Positions 22,394 to 33,726 of a DNA stretch of 64,000 nt are shown here, piece after piece; positions within the stretch are counted from its first letter, which is position 1; each line of letters starts with the position of its first letter. Both the position numbers and the translations under genes were made by a program. Source of the DNA: Rattus norvegicus (taxonomy: Eukaryota; Chordata; Mammalia; Rodentia; Muridae); NCBI RefSeq assembly GCF_036323735.1, contig NC_086025.1, positions 109,091,188 through 109,155,187 on the forward strand. Reading direction: 5' to 3'. The notes under the pieces were generated by a model. The model did not search any database. It worked only from the letters and a program-made list of their open reading frames with translations, and had not been told where the DNA came from.

Positions 22394-22545
22394 GTCTGGA
22401 AAGAACGACGAATACCAACAGGACCTGTATCTATAACTATGCCAGAGACTCTCCCTTCTAGGTCATTAGCACTGAGGTCCTGTGCTGCTCCAAGAACCTG
22501 TGACACTGGGTCCCCAGCACCAGAGCATCTAGAACCCTGAGTTGA
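22394..22545 (+). pseudogene. Decayed Ly6-type last exon (relic)
   Basis: After a possible acceptor (TTGTGTCCAG, ending 22394), one frame reads R-T-C-I-Y-N-Y, then S-T-E-V-L-C-C-S-K-N-L. This fits the order of a Ly6 last exon: C-x3-[C lost to Tyr], a spacer, then V-x-C-C-x4 before an expected C-N. The frame has a TAG in the spacer and a TGA where the last Cys codon would be (TGT/TGC expected). No matching exon 2 was found upstream. Short length makes chance resemblance possible; location between two Ly6 genes supports it. Confidence 0.4.
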
Positions 22546-22715
22546 CCTCAGCTTGGGTCTGGGCCTCCTTCATTAATGTCCCTTCCCCTCTCTGATTGAA
22601 CTGGGTGGTGGGATCTGTCCTCTATGGGAAAGATCCCTGGTGAGAGGATGTCTGGTCCTTTTCATTGGTCCCATAGTCCTGAAAGTGTCTGGAGCCTTAA
22701 AGTGTGTTTTCTTCC

Positions 22716-23109
22716 CCTAGTTAGAAATTCTTCTTGTTGATTGGACACAAGCCAGGGTCATCTGGGAAACAGGCAACTTCTGTTGAGAAAATGCCTTCAT
22801 TAGATTTGCCCATAAACAAGTATGTGAGGTATTTTCTTGTTTAATGGCTGACATGGGAGGACCCAGCCCACATGGGTGGTGCCACCCAAGGTGGGGGGTC
22901 CTTAGTAGTATAAGAAAATAGTCTGAGCAAGCCCTGAGGAGCAAGTCAGTAAGCAGCATTCGTCCATGGTCTCTGCTTCAGTTATAGCCTTCAGGTTCCT
23001 GCCTTGGCTTCCCCTGAGGACTGTAATCTGTAAGCCAAGTAAACCCTTTCCTCGCCAGGACGATTTCGGTCTTGGTGTTTTACCTCAGCAATAGAAAACT
23101 GACTAAGAC
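22716..23109 (+). mobile_element. LTR-like repeat, sense
   Basis: It ends in TAGAAAACTGACTAAGACA, the typical end of the rodent LTR family seen elsewhere here, and contains GTAAGCCAAGTAAACCCTTTC near 23030-23052. The start is less clear. The subfamily was not assigned. Confidence 0.5.
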
Positions 23110-23212
23110 ACTCCCTGTGGAGGAGCCTTATCTAACAAAGCTGTCACCTTATCAACCAGGGGGGTCTCGGTGCCTGTCCATGGGACCAGGTTTCACACAT
23201 GCACATGCATGT

Positions 23213-23240
23213 TCACACACACACACACACACACGCACAC
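23213..23240. repeat. (CA)n microsatellite
   Basis: Short CA dinucleotide tract with one CG interruption. Confidence 0.9.
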
Positions 23241-24494
23241 ATGGCCCAGCTGAGGAAACATTGGTACAGCAGTCAGGAACCTGCCTCACAGTAAGCACTG
23301 TGTGCAATCTGAGGGTGAGTGCTCAGTTATTGGGCATCGAGGAGCCCTCTGTCCCAGGGACTGACACACTACACTGCATGGAAACCATGATAGTCCAGGA
23401 AGGGGATAGGGATGGGAGGCAGAGGCTTGGCTTCTTCAGAGCATGCCCAGATCATGGCAAGTTCATATAGACAAGTTTATATGCCCTGGCCCTAAGCAAG
23501 CTAACATTCCTGCCCAGAAGACAGTAGCTCTCATCTGAGGGGCTACCTGAGGCACCTCCGCCCCCTCAAACACCCTGTAGACATGTAAATCCTTACCGTG
23601 TGAGGAGATGGCTCAGCATCCCTAGACTGCATAAGAAAGACTGTACCCAAATTGCATGTGTGGCGGTGGCACCATCAGGACATCATTTCCCCAGGGTTGA
23701 AGCAGCAAGGGTAGCCTGAAGGAGCAATATGGGATCCCAGGGGAGAGAGGTTTCTCTCTAGGGTCAGCTGTGCCCTCTTGGACTCCTACTGAGAATGCCC
23801 AGAGGTTCATTCACATCCATCACAGGGCTCTGGAACTCCAACCCCCCAGCTGGTCCAAGATTCAGATGCCTAGGCTGAGTCCATAGCAGTAGAAATGTCG
23901 GTCCCCACTTTCACTGCAGCTGGGGGTCCCCGAAGCAGTGTGCACGCTTCATGTTGCTGCCCACATTTCTACCGCACTGTGAGGCCCTTCTCCAATAACG
24001 CCTCACTGGTTTCCAGGTCACCCTGGGATCTGGATTCCTCCAACACTTCCCTGTGTCTGACCAGGCAGACAAAGAGCAGCTCTGCACTGAGTCTTTGCCT
24101 GAAACCCTACAACCCTTGATGATGTTGGTCAGCTCCCTGCCTCTTCCCAATTTGTAATGTGTTCCATGTTCCTCGAGGTGTCTTGTCTCAATTTCAGTAA
24201 GACGCACATATCAAAACACTCCCCCGGAGCCATTTTGAAGTGTCTAGTTCACTGGCATGAGCGCTCTGGCACTGCTGTGACACCATTGCTACTGACTGCC
24301 TCCAGGGCTCTCCCGCCCTTCTGAATGAAAACTGCTTCCCGCCCTTGGCAATCACATTCCAGGAATGTAACTTCTCTAAGGCCCTCCTATGGCTGGCATC
24401 ACACAGGGCCGTCATTTTGTGACTCACCATAACGTTTTCAAGGTCCCTCCCTTTCCATGTATCATATTTTCCTTCCTTCTTATGACTGGGTAGT

Positions 24495-24795
24495 ATCCTG
24501 ATCCATTTTGTGCTGCTATGACAGAGTACCTGAGGCTGAGGCTCTGAAAAGAAAAGAGGCTTTTTTTTCTTTTTTTTTTTAGCTTACAATTCTGCAGGTT
24601 CAGGAGTGAGATGGCTGTGTCTGCCAGACATTAACAGACTGGTTTCAGGAGAGGTAATCAAGAATCAATCCTCCAGAAAGACCTGCCTTCCTACCAGGCT
24701 TCATGACTTACTGGTCCCACTGCCTGGCAGCATCTAAAACCAAGCTTCTAGCATTCAGACCTTTGAAGGACAGCCTCACCAACCACAGCATAAGC
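24495..24795 (-). mobile_element. LTR-like repeat, antisense, with T-rich tract
   Basis: Begins TCCATTTTGTGCTGCTATGACAGAG, followed by a T-rich run and TTAGCTTACAATTCTGCAGG. The block order matches the 3' ends of mammalian MaLR LTRs read in antisense. Confidence 0.5.
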
Positions 24796-24799
24796 GTGT

Positions 24800-26740
24800 A
24801 CCTTATGCATACACATCCTATATATGCATTCCTCCAGTGATGGGCATTTGGCTTACCTCCACCTTTTGTTGTGGCCACTACATACAAAGGTATGTACTGA
24901 CTGTATACACAGGCAAATGCCTAGCCAATGCCCTGCTTTCAATTCTTTCCGGGCATGGAAGCAGTTTGAATGATATAATAATTGTTAATTCCCCACCCCC
25001 TACGCAGCTGCCCCATTTTCCTTTCCCTCCAACAGCACAAAGCTTCCAATTTTTTCACCTCCTCACTTACACCATCAGTTTTCACAGTGGCTATTCTAAT
25101 GGGTGTTACTTGAAAGTCACATTTTCCAATTATATTACTTTCTGCATCACTGGGAGCCAAGAGTCCCAATCAAGGCAGCTGAAGAGAGGAAAGGCCAGCT
25201 TTATTCACTTACAGGGGCTCAACCATCATGGTGGGAAAGGGCGTTGTGTAGTTGTGGTTGGTCAAGAAGCAAAGAAATGGGAACACACACTGCTAGTTTA
25301 CCCCCTTTTCTCTTATTCCATCAGAGTCCGTATCCCATGAGACGATGTGTAGACTTAGATTTTTCAAAACCTACTTTAATAAGGCTTTTTAAATGCTTTA
25401 ACCTCCCTTCTAGCCCACCACCCACCACAGGTAGTGGAGAGAAAAGGTTAACAGCAAAGGAGGATGAGGACCTGCTATTTCTTTGGGGCGATTCTAATCT
25501 GCCTTGTCAGGATATCAGCAATTCAGTTCAGGAGTCAGCAGCAGTAGCTTAAGCCACTCTCAAACAGCACTCAGGAATCAGCAACTGTCGTTAGATACAA
25601 TGGAAACCACAAGGCTCCGCCAATCAGCCCAAGTCTGAGAAGCATCAAGAAGCTGCCCCAGTATCCAGAGATGTCCTTTGAAGTGTGTCCCTCTACAAAG
25701 TCACAACAAACGATGATCAGTGAAGAAGGCAAGGTGAGTCAATGCCACACTGTGTCACCCACTGTCTGTTGGGTTACACTTATACCTGTTCCCAACATCC
25801 CGTGTCCTCTCAAGCGTCTGCTCTAGCAAAACATCTCATGCCCTTTTCCAGGTAGCTTCCAGAAAAATACCACATGTCTGCTCTCAGCAAAACACAATGT
25901 GTCTGCCTTAACAAAACTTCCTCTGATAGGACAGTTTCCAGGTCATCACATGAAACAATTGAATCTCTAAAGAACCCAAGCATTTGCACTTCAATGGTGC
26001 CCTCCCCCCACACACACACACACATTCAGGGCAGCTCTTGCAGACACATCCAGACATGTACCTTCTGGGCAACTTTAGATCCAGTCAAGCTGACAATGGA
26101 GATGAACCATCATGCTAACTACAAGAAATGCTAGGTGTCTTCTGTCTGCTTATTTGGTTACTCCTGCATGTTTCTTTGTTTCTTTATTGTTGAGGGATGG
26201 CAGCTCTTTACATTGTATCAGTACAAACCTCCATTCAGACACGTGGTTTAGAAGGATCCCTTCCATTCCTTACCTCTGGGTAAGCAGAGAAAGGAAGATG
26301 CTGATGCTGTACCGGGCTAGCACTGAGACAAATGACCTCGATCTTCAGGCATGCATCTGGGCCTCCTTACAGAAGATCAACCGACTAGGCTGCTGACTGC
26401 TGATGTTCCCTCATAAAGGGAGAAGGAAAGCCATCACCATGCTGGGTACAAACTCTCCACTGCTTTTACAGTCCTTGCTCACACTCTTGAACTAAGCCCA
26501 ATAAATTCATTGGCTCTTCAGGGGAAGTTTGGTGGACTCAAACTTTGGTTTGTAACAGAGACCTTAGAAGGTGGGTGGTAGATATTTCTAAACTTTTCCT
26601 ACCCCTGGGGCAAAAATTGTGGAGCCAGCAGGGAATGTTGTCTCTTTAAGATGCCTTTAAGTTAGTTATGTTTATTTTTTAGTATGTATGTATGTATATG
26701 CATATATGCATGTATGTGTATATATAGAGAGAAGAGAGAA
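24800..26740. other. Intergenic region, no gene recognised
   Basis: A short CA tract lies at 25998-26024. An LTR-like end is suggested at 26490-26556 (GCCCAATAAATTCATTGGC, ending GTTTGTAACA). The 167- and 149-residue frames at 24837-25552 overlap each other in different frames and resemble no family I recognise. Confidence 0.4.
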
Positions 26741-26749
26741 TTAGATCAC

Positions 26750-26852
26750 ACTATAAATGGTTATGAGCCACTGTATGGTTGCTAGGATTGAACTCAGGAC
26801 CTCTGGAAGAGTAGACAGTATTCTTAACCAGTAAGCCATCTCTCCGGCCCCC
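26750..26852 (-). mobile_element. B2/B3 SINE, antisense
   Basis: Antisense tRNA-derived SINE head: ATTGAACTCAGGACCTCTGG, then AAGCCATCTCTCCGGCCCC. The tail side is truncated. Confidence 0.85.
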
Positions 26853-27218
26853 AGCGATGTTAGTTTTTATATTAATGAGTTTATCAGGTTTCAGCAACCT
26901 TTTATGAGAAGTACTCTGGGTCATTTGCTTTCTTAGTGTTCAGGATGCTTCAAACTATGTCATGAACTTCTGACCTTGAAAGAATTTTTATTTCTTTCAT
27001 ATATGAACTATGACCTTGAACTTCTGATCCTTCTGCTGCAAATTTCCAATTGCTGGAATTATGGGCATGTGGGTTCTGGGGATGGTGCTCAAGGCTTTGG
27101 ACATGCTAGGTGAGACTTCCACTTGCCATCCACCTGCCCAACCCCTCCAAGTTTTAGTTAATGTTTTTCCCTCTTGAGCACAGCAATAACTAATTATACT
27201 CTTACATGATCTAATATT

Positions 27219-27913
27219 TTTAAAGGCTTGTTTTATTTTAATGACTGATCCACGTGAGGCCACAGCCTGCCCACTAAGTACAGACATGAGGGAAGCTTCA
27301 CTTCTTGGTCTCTTCCTCCTCGGACAGAGTCTTGATGCTCTCCTCCTTGGCTTGGAGGCGCTCCTCCCGGCGCTTTCGTGCTTCCTTGGTCTTAGACCTG
27401 CGAGCCTCAGCCTGGTCAGCCAGGAGCTTCTTGCGGGCCTTGTCTGCCTTCAGTTTGTGGATGTACTCCATGAGAATCCCCGCTTGTTTTTGAACACATT
27501 CCCTTTGACCTTTAGGTACAGGCTATAATACATATGGCATCGATCTTCTTAGATTCCCGGTATCTCCTGAGAGGCCGGCACAGTATCCTGATCCTTCTCA
27601 TCCAGGTCACCTTCTCCGGCATCCGAGAGTTGCAGTGCCCTTCCACTTCCCTATGTCCGTATGCCTGCCCTTCCATCAGCCATGGTGTTCTAGTATCGAG
27701 CCCGGGAATGGACAGTCACAGGCTTCCGGATGATCAGGCCATCTTTGATCAGCTTCCTGGTCTGCTGACAGGAGTTCACATTGGCGACTTTGTAGGTTTC
27801 TTCGGGGTTCAACCAGACCTTCTTTCTACCACAGCAGAGGACACTAGAGGCAAGCCTCTTCTGTAGCCTGAGCATGCTCATGGCTGGAGACACAGCAGCG
27901 AAAGGAAAGAGCT
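27219..27913 (-). pseudogene. Rpl19-ps: Rpl19 processed pseudogene
   Basis: Intronless copy of ribosomal protein L19 mRNA on the minus strand: 5'UTR with a CTTTCCTTTCGCTGC start, ATG at 27881, C-terminal E-T-K-K then stop at 27298-27300, then a 3'UTR containing ATTAAAATAAAACAAGCC and a short A-rich end. The N-terminal frame (M-S-M-L-R-L-Q-K-R) runs to the R-A-R-Y position and then stops at about 27690, where L19 continues. Later segments appear in other frames, so there are several indels. A perfect 14-bp direct repeat CATGATCTAATATT flanks it (27205-27218 and 27914-27927). It cannot encode L19. Confidence 0.95.
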
Positions 27914-28409
27914 CATGATCTAATATTCTATTTTCGCATTTAAGTTCCTGGCGTAACATGGTAGGTAGCATCTTTTCTTTGGTAGGGCTTTTTGTTTTTG
28001 TTTGTTTGTGTTTAGTTTTACTTAGTTTTATAAAGGATCTCTTAATCTAACTCTAGGCTCTTCCAGAAGTGAATCTATAGACCAGGCTGGACCAACTTAA
28101 GGGAAGGTCTTGCAGTCATTGGTTTTCCTGCTTGCTTGTGTTTTGAGACAGGAGTTCATGTAATCCACTCTGGCCTTTGACAGTCAATGCACCCAACACT
28201 GAGCCTTGAATCCCCAATCTTCTGACCTATCTCCCAAAAGCCGGAAAGAGTTACTACGCTAATTCTCACTTGTAAGAAGTTTTTGTATACGTTAATGTTA
28301 TCCTGCCTATTTGTTTTTAATGTGCACGATAGCGCTACTGTTAATGTTTAGATGATTTTTATTTCTTTTGCATATGAGCATTCTTGTGGACGCAGATGCA
28401 CACTGCGGC

Positions 28410-28520
28410 ACACATGGGGAGGTCAGAGGAAAACTTCATGGACTCCATTCTCTTTCATTGTGTGGATCCAAGGACTGAACCCAGGTCATCAGGCTTGGCA
28501 GAAGCTGAGCCCTTTTGTTT
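28410..28520 (-). mobile_element. B3-like SINE fragment, antisense
   Basis: Degenerate antisense SINE with GTGTGGATCCAAGGACTGAA and TCATCAGGCTTGGCAG. A B1/B4-like antisense monomer (CTGCCTCAGCCTCCCAAATG) follows at about 28530-28640. Confidence 0.55.
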
Positions 28521-29776
28521 AGTCTTTGATTTTACTAGATTAGCCTGGTATTCTCTATATACCCCAGGCTAGACTCAAGCTCATGGTGACCCTCCTGCCT
28601 CAGCCTCCCAAATGCTAAGATTACAGGGATGTACTAATCAACTGAGCTTGGTGTTAGCTCAGCGGTGCTTTTTCCTCAAGGGCCCCCAGGGATGTTTCTC
28701 TCCTAATCTATTGCCGGGGTGTCACTCACCCCTCCTCTTCTTCATTCACATACCTCTTGTGTTTCTGGATTAGGCCTCTCTTGGTCACCTGCTATCTTAA
28801 AAGTTGGTTTATCTGCAGCTGTTCTTGTGTGAGAGCCGCCCCTCTCATGCCCATGAGCCAGAGCAGGGCCAGTGTCCTGTGAACCAGAATGCGTCAGGGT
28901 CCCTAAAGAGGAGACAGCGTTGGGATGCAGCAGCGTTGGGATGCAGAGACTCAATTAATTGTTACCTGTGATAAATATCCTCCAACATCACTCACTGTCT
29001 CATTGTCTGAATTTCTATTTCCAGCCAATAGCCAGCAACAATGGGTCTCAGCATGCACCTCAGTGGCCAAGGTGACAGGGTCAAAGCCAGACTTAACTCT
29101 GGGTAATGGACTGAGTTCAGTCCTTCTTTTTTGTCCACACTACAGAGATTAGATCTAGGACCTCATGCATGCTAGTTAAGTGGCACCACTGAGTCACATC
29201 CCCCAATACTGAACTCAGTCGTTTGAGCCAGTGACCATTGTGACCACATCCCACATCAAGAGAAGCAGTGCACGAGTGTATACATACCCTCTTATACACC
29301 TTCACATACGTGTATATAAATATATACCACCATCGCATGCACACACTAGCACACACACAGAGGGGCAGAGGTTACTAGCTGACTGCTCTCCTTCCTCTCC
29401 TGTTGATCCTCTTGAAGAGAGGCTTAGAATGAAGGAGAAATCCTGGCAACCTGCCAGCCACAGCTCCTGCTGGTGCACTCTGGTGGGGAGAGGTCAGAGA
29501 GTCCTTATCCCAACAGGGTGGGCAGTCCATAAACAATGCTGACTTTACAAGGCGTGGCTTATCCTGTCAGGACCTCCTACATAATAATGGGAAATTAAAG
29601 AGAAAATCATCTCTCTGTGTCAGGGTGTTTTGTGGAAAGAGGGGCTGGGTCCAGGTTTCTGCATCTCACATGTGACCTTGGTAGTTCACAGGCTCATGCT
29701 GTGATTAGGGTTATTTTATTACCATCCAAGAGCCCTTTTCTTTCTGAGTCACATTTTAGTTTAGTTCAGAGTTAAT

Positions 29777-29871
29777 ACCACCACGTGTATACAAATGGTA
29801 CAAAACACCACCGCATGTATACAAATGGTGTATAATAGCACCATGTGCATACAAACGGTGGGTAAAAAGTA
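29777..29871. repeat. Three-unit ~32-bp tandem repeat
   Basis: Three diverged units are built on CACCACGTGTATACAAATGG, CACCGCATGTATACAAATGG and CACCATGTGCATACAAACGG. The first unit contains a CACGTG palindrome. Confidence 0.85.
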
Positions 29872-29964
29872 GAGTGGCTTCTACAATATGAGGCAAACAT
29901 CTGCTTATTATGTAGTTACACAGGTAGCTCGTTTCTCCCAATGGTAGGAACAATTAAGATTAAC

Positions 29965-30110
29965 CACTGAAACCAGCCAAATAGTGCAGTAGATGAAGCC
30001 ACCTCTGCCAAGCCTGACGACCTGGGTTCGATCCCTGGGACTCACAGGATGAAGGAAGAGAACTGGTCTCTGAATGCCCCTCCCTTACCTAGCACACCCG
30101 CAAAATTCAC
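29965..30110 (+). mobile_element. B3-like SINE, sense
   Basis: Degenerate sense copy: GTGCAGTAGATGAAGCC, CCTGACGACCTGGGTTCGATC with a recognisable B box and CTCACAGGATGAAGGAAGAG. Confidence 0.6.
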
Positions 30111-30139
30111 ATAGTAAAGCTTATCTAGCCTTTAAAATT

Positions 30140-30335
30140 ATTTATGTGTGCCTGCCTGTCTACCTACACACCACGTGTATCCAGGCGTCCTCAGAGACCA
30201 GAAGAGGCCATCGAAGTCCCTGAACATGTGGTTATAGGTGGCATTAAGCTGCCAGATGTGGGGTCTGGGAATTGAACTCAGGTCCTCTGCAAGAGCAGTC
30301 AGTGATCTTGACCTCTGAGCATCTCTCCAATCCCA
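30140..30335 (-). mobile_element. B3 SINE, antisense
   Basis: Antisense copy with AGACCAGAAGAGGCCATCG, AATTGAACTCAGGTCCTCTG and GAGCATCTCTCCAATCCC. Confidence 0.8.
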
Positions 30336-30456
30336 AACAACGAGTATCCTAGGCTGGCCTTAGACTTGTGGTCCTCCTGGCGACACCTCTTCATATCCCG
30401 CTGACACACACCACCATGACTGGCAGCAACAACAGTAACAAATAATCTGCAAAATC

Positions 30457-30548
30457 GGGGGTTGGGGATTTAGCTCAGTGGTAGAGCGCTTGCCTAACAA
30501 GCGCAAGGCCCTGGGTTCGGTCCCCAGCTCCGGAAAAAAAAGAAAAAA
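30457..30548 (+). mobile_element. ID element (BC1-type SINE), young insertion
   Basis: Full ID core derived from tRNA-Ala/BC1 RNA: GGGGTTGGGGATTTAGCTC, A box TAGCTCAGTGG, B box GGTTCGGTCCC, then CAGCTCCGG and an A-rich tail. A perfect 17-bp direct repeat AAATAATCTGCAAAATC flanks it at 30440-30456 and 30548-30564. The intact internal Pol III promoter and perfect flanks indicate a recent insertion. It sits between antisense B2/B3 elements. Confidence 0.97.
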
Positions 30549-30691
30549 AATAATCTGCAAAATCTCTGAAACAGAAAAACCATTGTAGTTTAGCACTTCA
30601 AGGGGAATGGGCTGTAAAAGAGGTTAACTGAAGGGTGTGTGTCTGTGCTCCACATGTATGCCGCCCCTGTGGATGGACTAGCACTGGAATT

Positions 30692-30790
30692 ATGGAAGGT
30701 AGTGAGCTGCTGTGTGGGTTCTGGGACTAGAACTTAGGTCCTCTGGAAGAGCAGCCAGGGCTCTTAACCACTGAGCTACCTCTCCGGCCC
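30692..30790 (-). mobile_element. B2/B3 SINE, antisense
   Basis: GTGTGGGTTCTGGGACTAGA, AGGTCCTCTGGAAGAGCAG and CTGAGCTACCTCTCCGGCCC mark an antisense tRNA-derived SINE. An antisense B1-like fragment follows at about 30835-30945. Confidence 0.85.
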
Positions 30791-31123
30791 TGGCCCTCGT
30801 TTTTTGTTTACTTGTTTTATTGTTTTGTTTTGTTTTTGATACAGGGTCTTGTCGTGTAGCCAAATTGGCCTCAGACCCCAAATCTTCCTGCTTCTGACTT
30901 CCATGTGTAGTCAGTAAAGATGCCCACCACCATGACAGCTGACCAAGTTGTTTAAACAATCCTGACTTTATAGAGGAAGAGACAAGTTCATTTGGAAGGT
31001 TTCATGGGTGTGGAGACCTCTGACTTTACACTTGTCCCATCAGCCAACACGGCCTATGTGGCCAGGTGGTGATGCTGGGACCCCATGCTCATTATTAAAG
31101 GTGTTTTTTTTCAAAGGGTGGGG

Positions 31124-31302
31124 CTGGAGAGATGGCTCAGTGGTTAAGAGCATGGGCTGCTCTTCCAGAGGTCCTGAGTTCAATTCCCAGTAACCACATG
31201 GTGGTTCACAACCAGACATGGGATCCAATGCCCTCTTCTGATGTGTCTGATGACAGCGACAGTGTACTCACTTACATAAAATAAATAATTTTTAAAAGGC
31301 CC
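31124..31302 (+). mobile_element. B2 SINE, sense
   Basis: GGGGCTGGAGAGATGGCTCA head, GAGTTCAATTCCCAGTAACC B-box region, CCCTCTTCTGATGTGTCTGA middle and an AT-rich tail with AAATAAATAA. Confidence 0.93.
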
Positions 31303-31603
31303 CTGAAAAGCTATTCTAGTCTGAGACTTGACTCTGAGACTAGGGCAAGGTTACTTGAAATGCAGCTGTCACCAGGCAGCAGGACCACTCGTGTGTCTTT
31401 CCTGGGAGCCCTGTGATGGGGGTGGTATAATAGGGGAGAGTAGGAATGGATGTCCTGGGCCCTTTAGAGATCCAAGTCAGACAGGGCCCGAGAGGAACTG
31501 TGCCAACAGAAGGGATGCTTCAGGGCCCTGAGTTCTTTCGCTGAGATCCCCGAGGACTAGACTCTAACCCTCAGCCCTCCTTCCCTGATCTGAGGCTTCC
31601 CAC

Positions 31604-31845
31604 AGACCAACGGAGGAGAAACTGTAGACCTGTCTTCCCAGTCAAGAGGGGCTTACCTGGATCGTTTCAGAATGGGGGGAATCACATCCCAGCAGCGCTC
31701 CTCACTGAGCACCTGGAGCCACTGCTCAGAGTGTTACGATGCTCTCTATCACTTCATTGTTTCTCAAGAGAAGTGCTGCTTCAGTACTGAAGAGTGTGTG
31801 AGGGGAGTGCCATGGTCTAGCTCTGGCTCAAGGATCAGCCTGTGC
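31604..31845 (+). other. Cysteine-rich exon-like open segment, unrecognised
   Basis: A polypyrimidine-rich stretch ending TTCCCACAG is followed by an 80-codon open frame to TAA at 31843-31845. The cysteine cluster reads S-H-C-S-E-C-Y, then Q-E-K-C-C-F-S-T-E-E-C, that is C-x2-C, C-C-x5-C, which loosely recalls a Ly6 last exon but lacks the usual C-C-x4-C-N. No ATG-initiated version of the frame reaches 60 codons. An upstream frame at 31328-31531 is also cysteine-rich (K-C-S-C-H, W-E-P-C). It may be a real exon, a Ly6-family relic or chance. Confidence 0.25.
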
Positions 31846-31859
31846 TAATGCCCATAGGT

Positions 31860-33090
31860 GATGGGGAACTTGCAGCCTGCTCCAGGGCAGATGGGATCCA
31901 ACAAAAATGCCAAGAGCCATGCAGGTAACATGGATGGAGGGAACTCTAGCACAGCCTCACATAAGTGGACACAACTTAGTGGCGTGGTGGCCATAATGAG
32001 GCACCTGGAGTACACCCAGCACATTCACAGCAGCCATCAGACAGACATGGGAGATTGTAGGGGTGGAGCTTATGCAGATGAGTCTCCACTCCACCACCAC
32101 CACCACCTCCCCTTTCTGGGACAGTGGTCTTATCTTTCCTAATGTTGTGCAGACACTGCTCACAGCCATGCAGTGGCTCAAGATCGAGTGCCATCCCTCA
32201 TGTGAACATCAGAGGGTGCACTCCTCCAGCAGATGTCTCAGCAGGCTTAGGGGACCCCCCACCACCAGTAAAATAGGTCACCTTCAACCTCTTCCTCCAG
32301 GAGAGGGCTGCTGTCCTCCCTTCTCCCAGTTTACTGGACATTCTGGTTTTCTTAAAAGCCAATGATAAGGGTGGGATTAAGAAATTATTTATGTGTTTTG
32401 CCATGTGTGTTTCAGCACACACGTGTGGTCAATGTGACTCCCAGCTGGTTTCTAACAGTGCAAGTCTCAAAGCAAAAAAGGAAACCTGACTTTGCCACCT
32501 CAGCCAGCTGTGCAGAGCACGCTCTCCCAGGGGATGGGTAGGCGTGAGTGTCCAGGGCAGCCATAACATCACATGGGAGGTGCCTACACAGTGCCACCTG
32601 AAAGTCATCTGCACACCCAAGAAGCAACCCAGATACAACTGAACAAAAGCCCCTCAACACACTGGCTACCAGGAAGAGGGAGCCCAGGGAAAGCCAACCC
32701 TGCCAGAAAACAGCAACATCTTGGTGAGTGTCTCCAGGGAAACCAGTGTGGAAATTCAGTGCCAAGCAGCACCTGAAACAAACACGTGCAACAAAAATGA
32801 ATGTCTAGAAATGGGCAGAATGCCTTGCCTTGTGGGGGCTTTAACCAGCATCCCTCTCCCTGGCTCTATCACTCAGCCATCCCACAGCTAGTTGAGGTCC
32901 TGTGGGTCAAGAAAATGACTAGGTCTAGCCCATTGCCAGGGTACCTTCCAAGCTTCCCCAGAGCCCACCCTCCCAGGAAGCTGACATCTACATCCAAGAA
33001 CCTCTGTTGCCTACACGTCCCCTCCAATAGAGGCTTAGTGGCCTTGAACACAAGGGTCTAAGTGGCTCCACTGCCTCAGCCCCTCACCTA
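31860..33090. other. Intergenic region, no gene recognised
   Basis: No repeat family or coding homology is evident by eye. Frames of 94-117 residues overlap each other on both strands and look like chance frames. Confidence 0.4.
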
Positions 33091-33092
33091 GT

Positions 33093-33475
33093 TTTGTTTC
33101 TGTTGCTGTGATAAAAACAAAACAACAGACAACAGAGCAATTTAAGGGAGAATGAGTTGCTGTGATAAAACACAGCAGAAGAAAGAGAAACTTAGGGATG
33201 AAAGAGTTTATTTTGGGTTTAGGGGTCCAGAAGAATAAGAACCCCAAAAGGCATGGGAGCAAGGAACCAGCATTCTGACAGAAGGAGGAAACATCCCACC
33301 TCCAAACACATGCAGAAAGCAGAGAGCAAACTGGAAGACAGGCAAGACTAAAACCTCTCAAAACCACCCACCCCCATGACACACCTCCTTCTGCCAGGCT
33401 GCACCTCCCCACGACCACCTCAAGTGTTCTGATACCTGAACCTGAAAGGGACAGCTCTCATTCAAACCATGACAA
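33093..33475 (-). mobile_element. MaLR-type LTR-like repeat, antisense
   Basis: Begins TTTTGTTTCTGTTGCTGTGA, contains AGAGTTTATTTTGGGTTTAG and ends TCATTCAAACCATGACAAA. An internal duplication of the GTTGCTGTGATAAAA block occurs at 33101 and 33156. Confidence 0.5.
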
Positions 33476-33545
33476 ATAAATAATGGATACATAGATGACA
33501 GATGGTCAGTAGGTATGAAGATGGGTGGGTAGATGCCAGATAAAG

Positions 33546-33557
33546 ATAGATAGATAT

Positions 33558-33603
<46 letters not shown>

Positions 33604-33666
33604 TTAGATAGATAGATGGATAGATAGATAGATAGATAGATGATAGGTAGATAGATAGATAGATAT

Positions 33667-33726
<60 letters not shown>

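Noticed and set aside
30457..30548. tRNA-Ala-like gene
   Set aside because: The A and B boxes belong to an ID SINE with an A-rich tail and target-site duplications.
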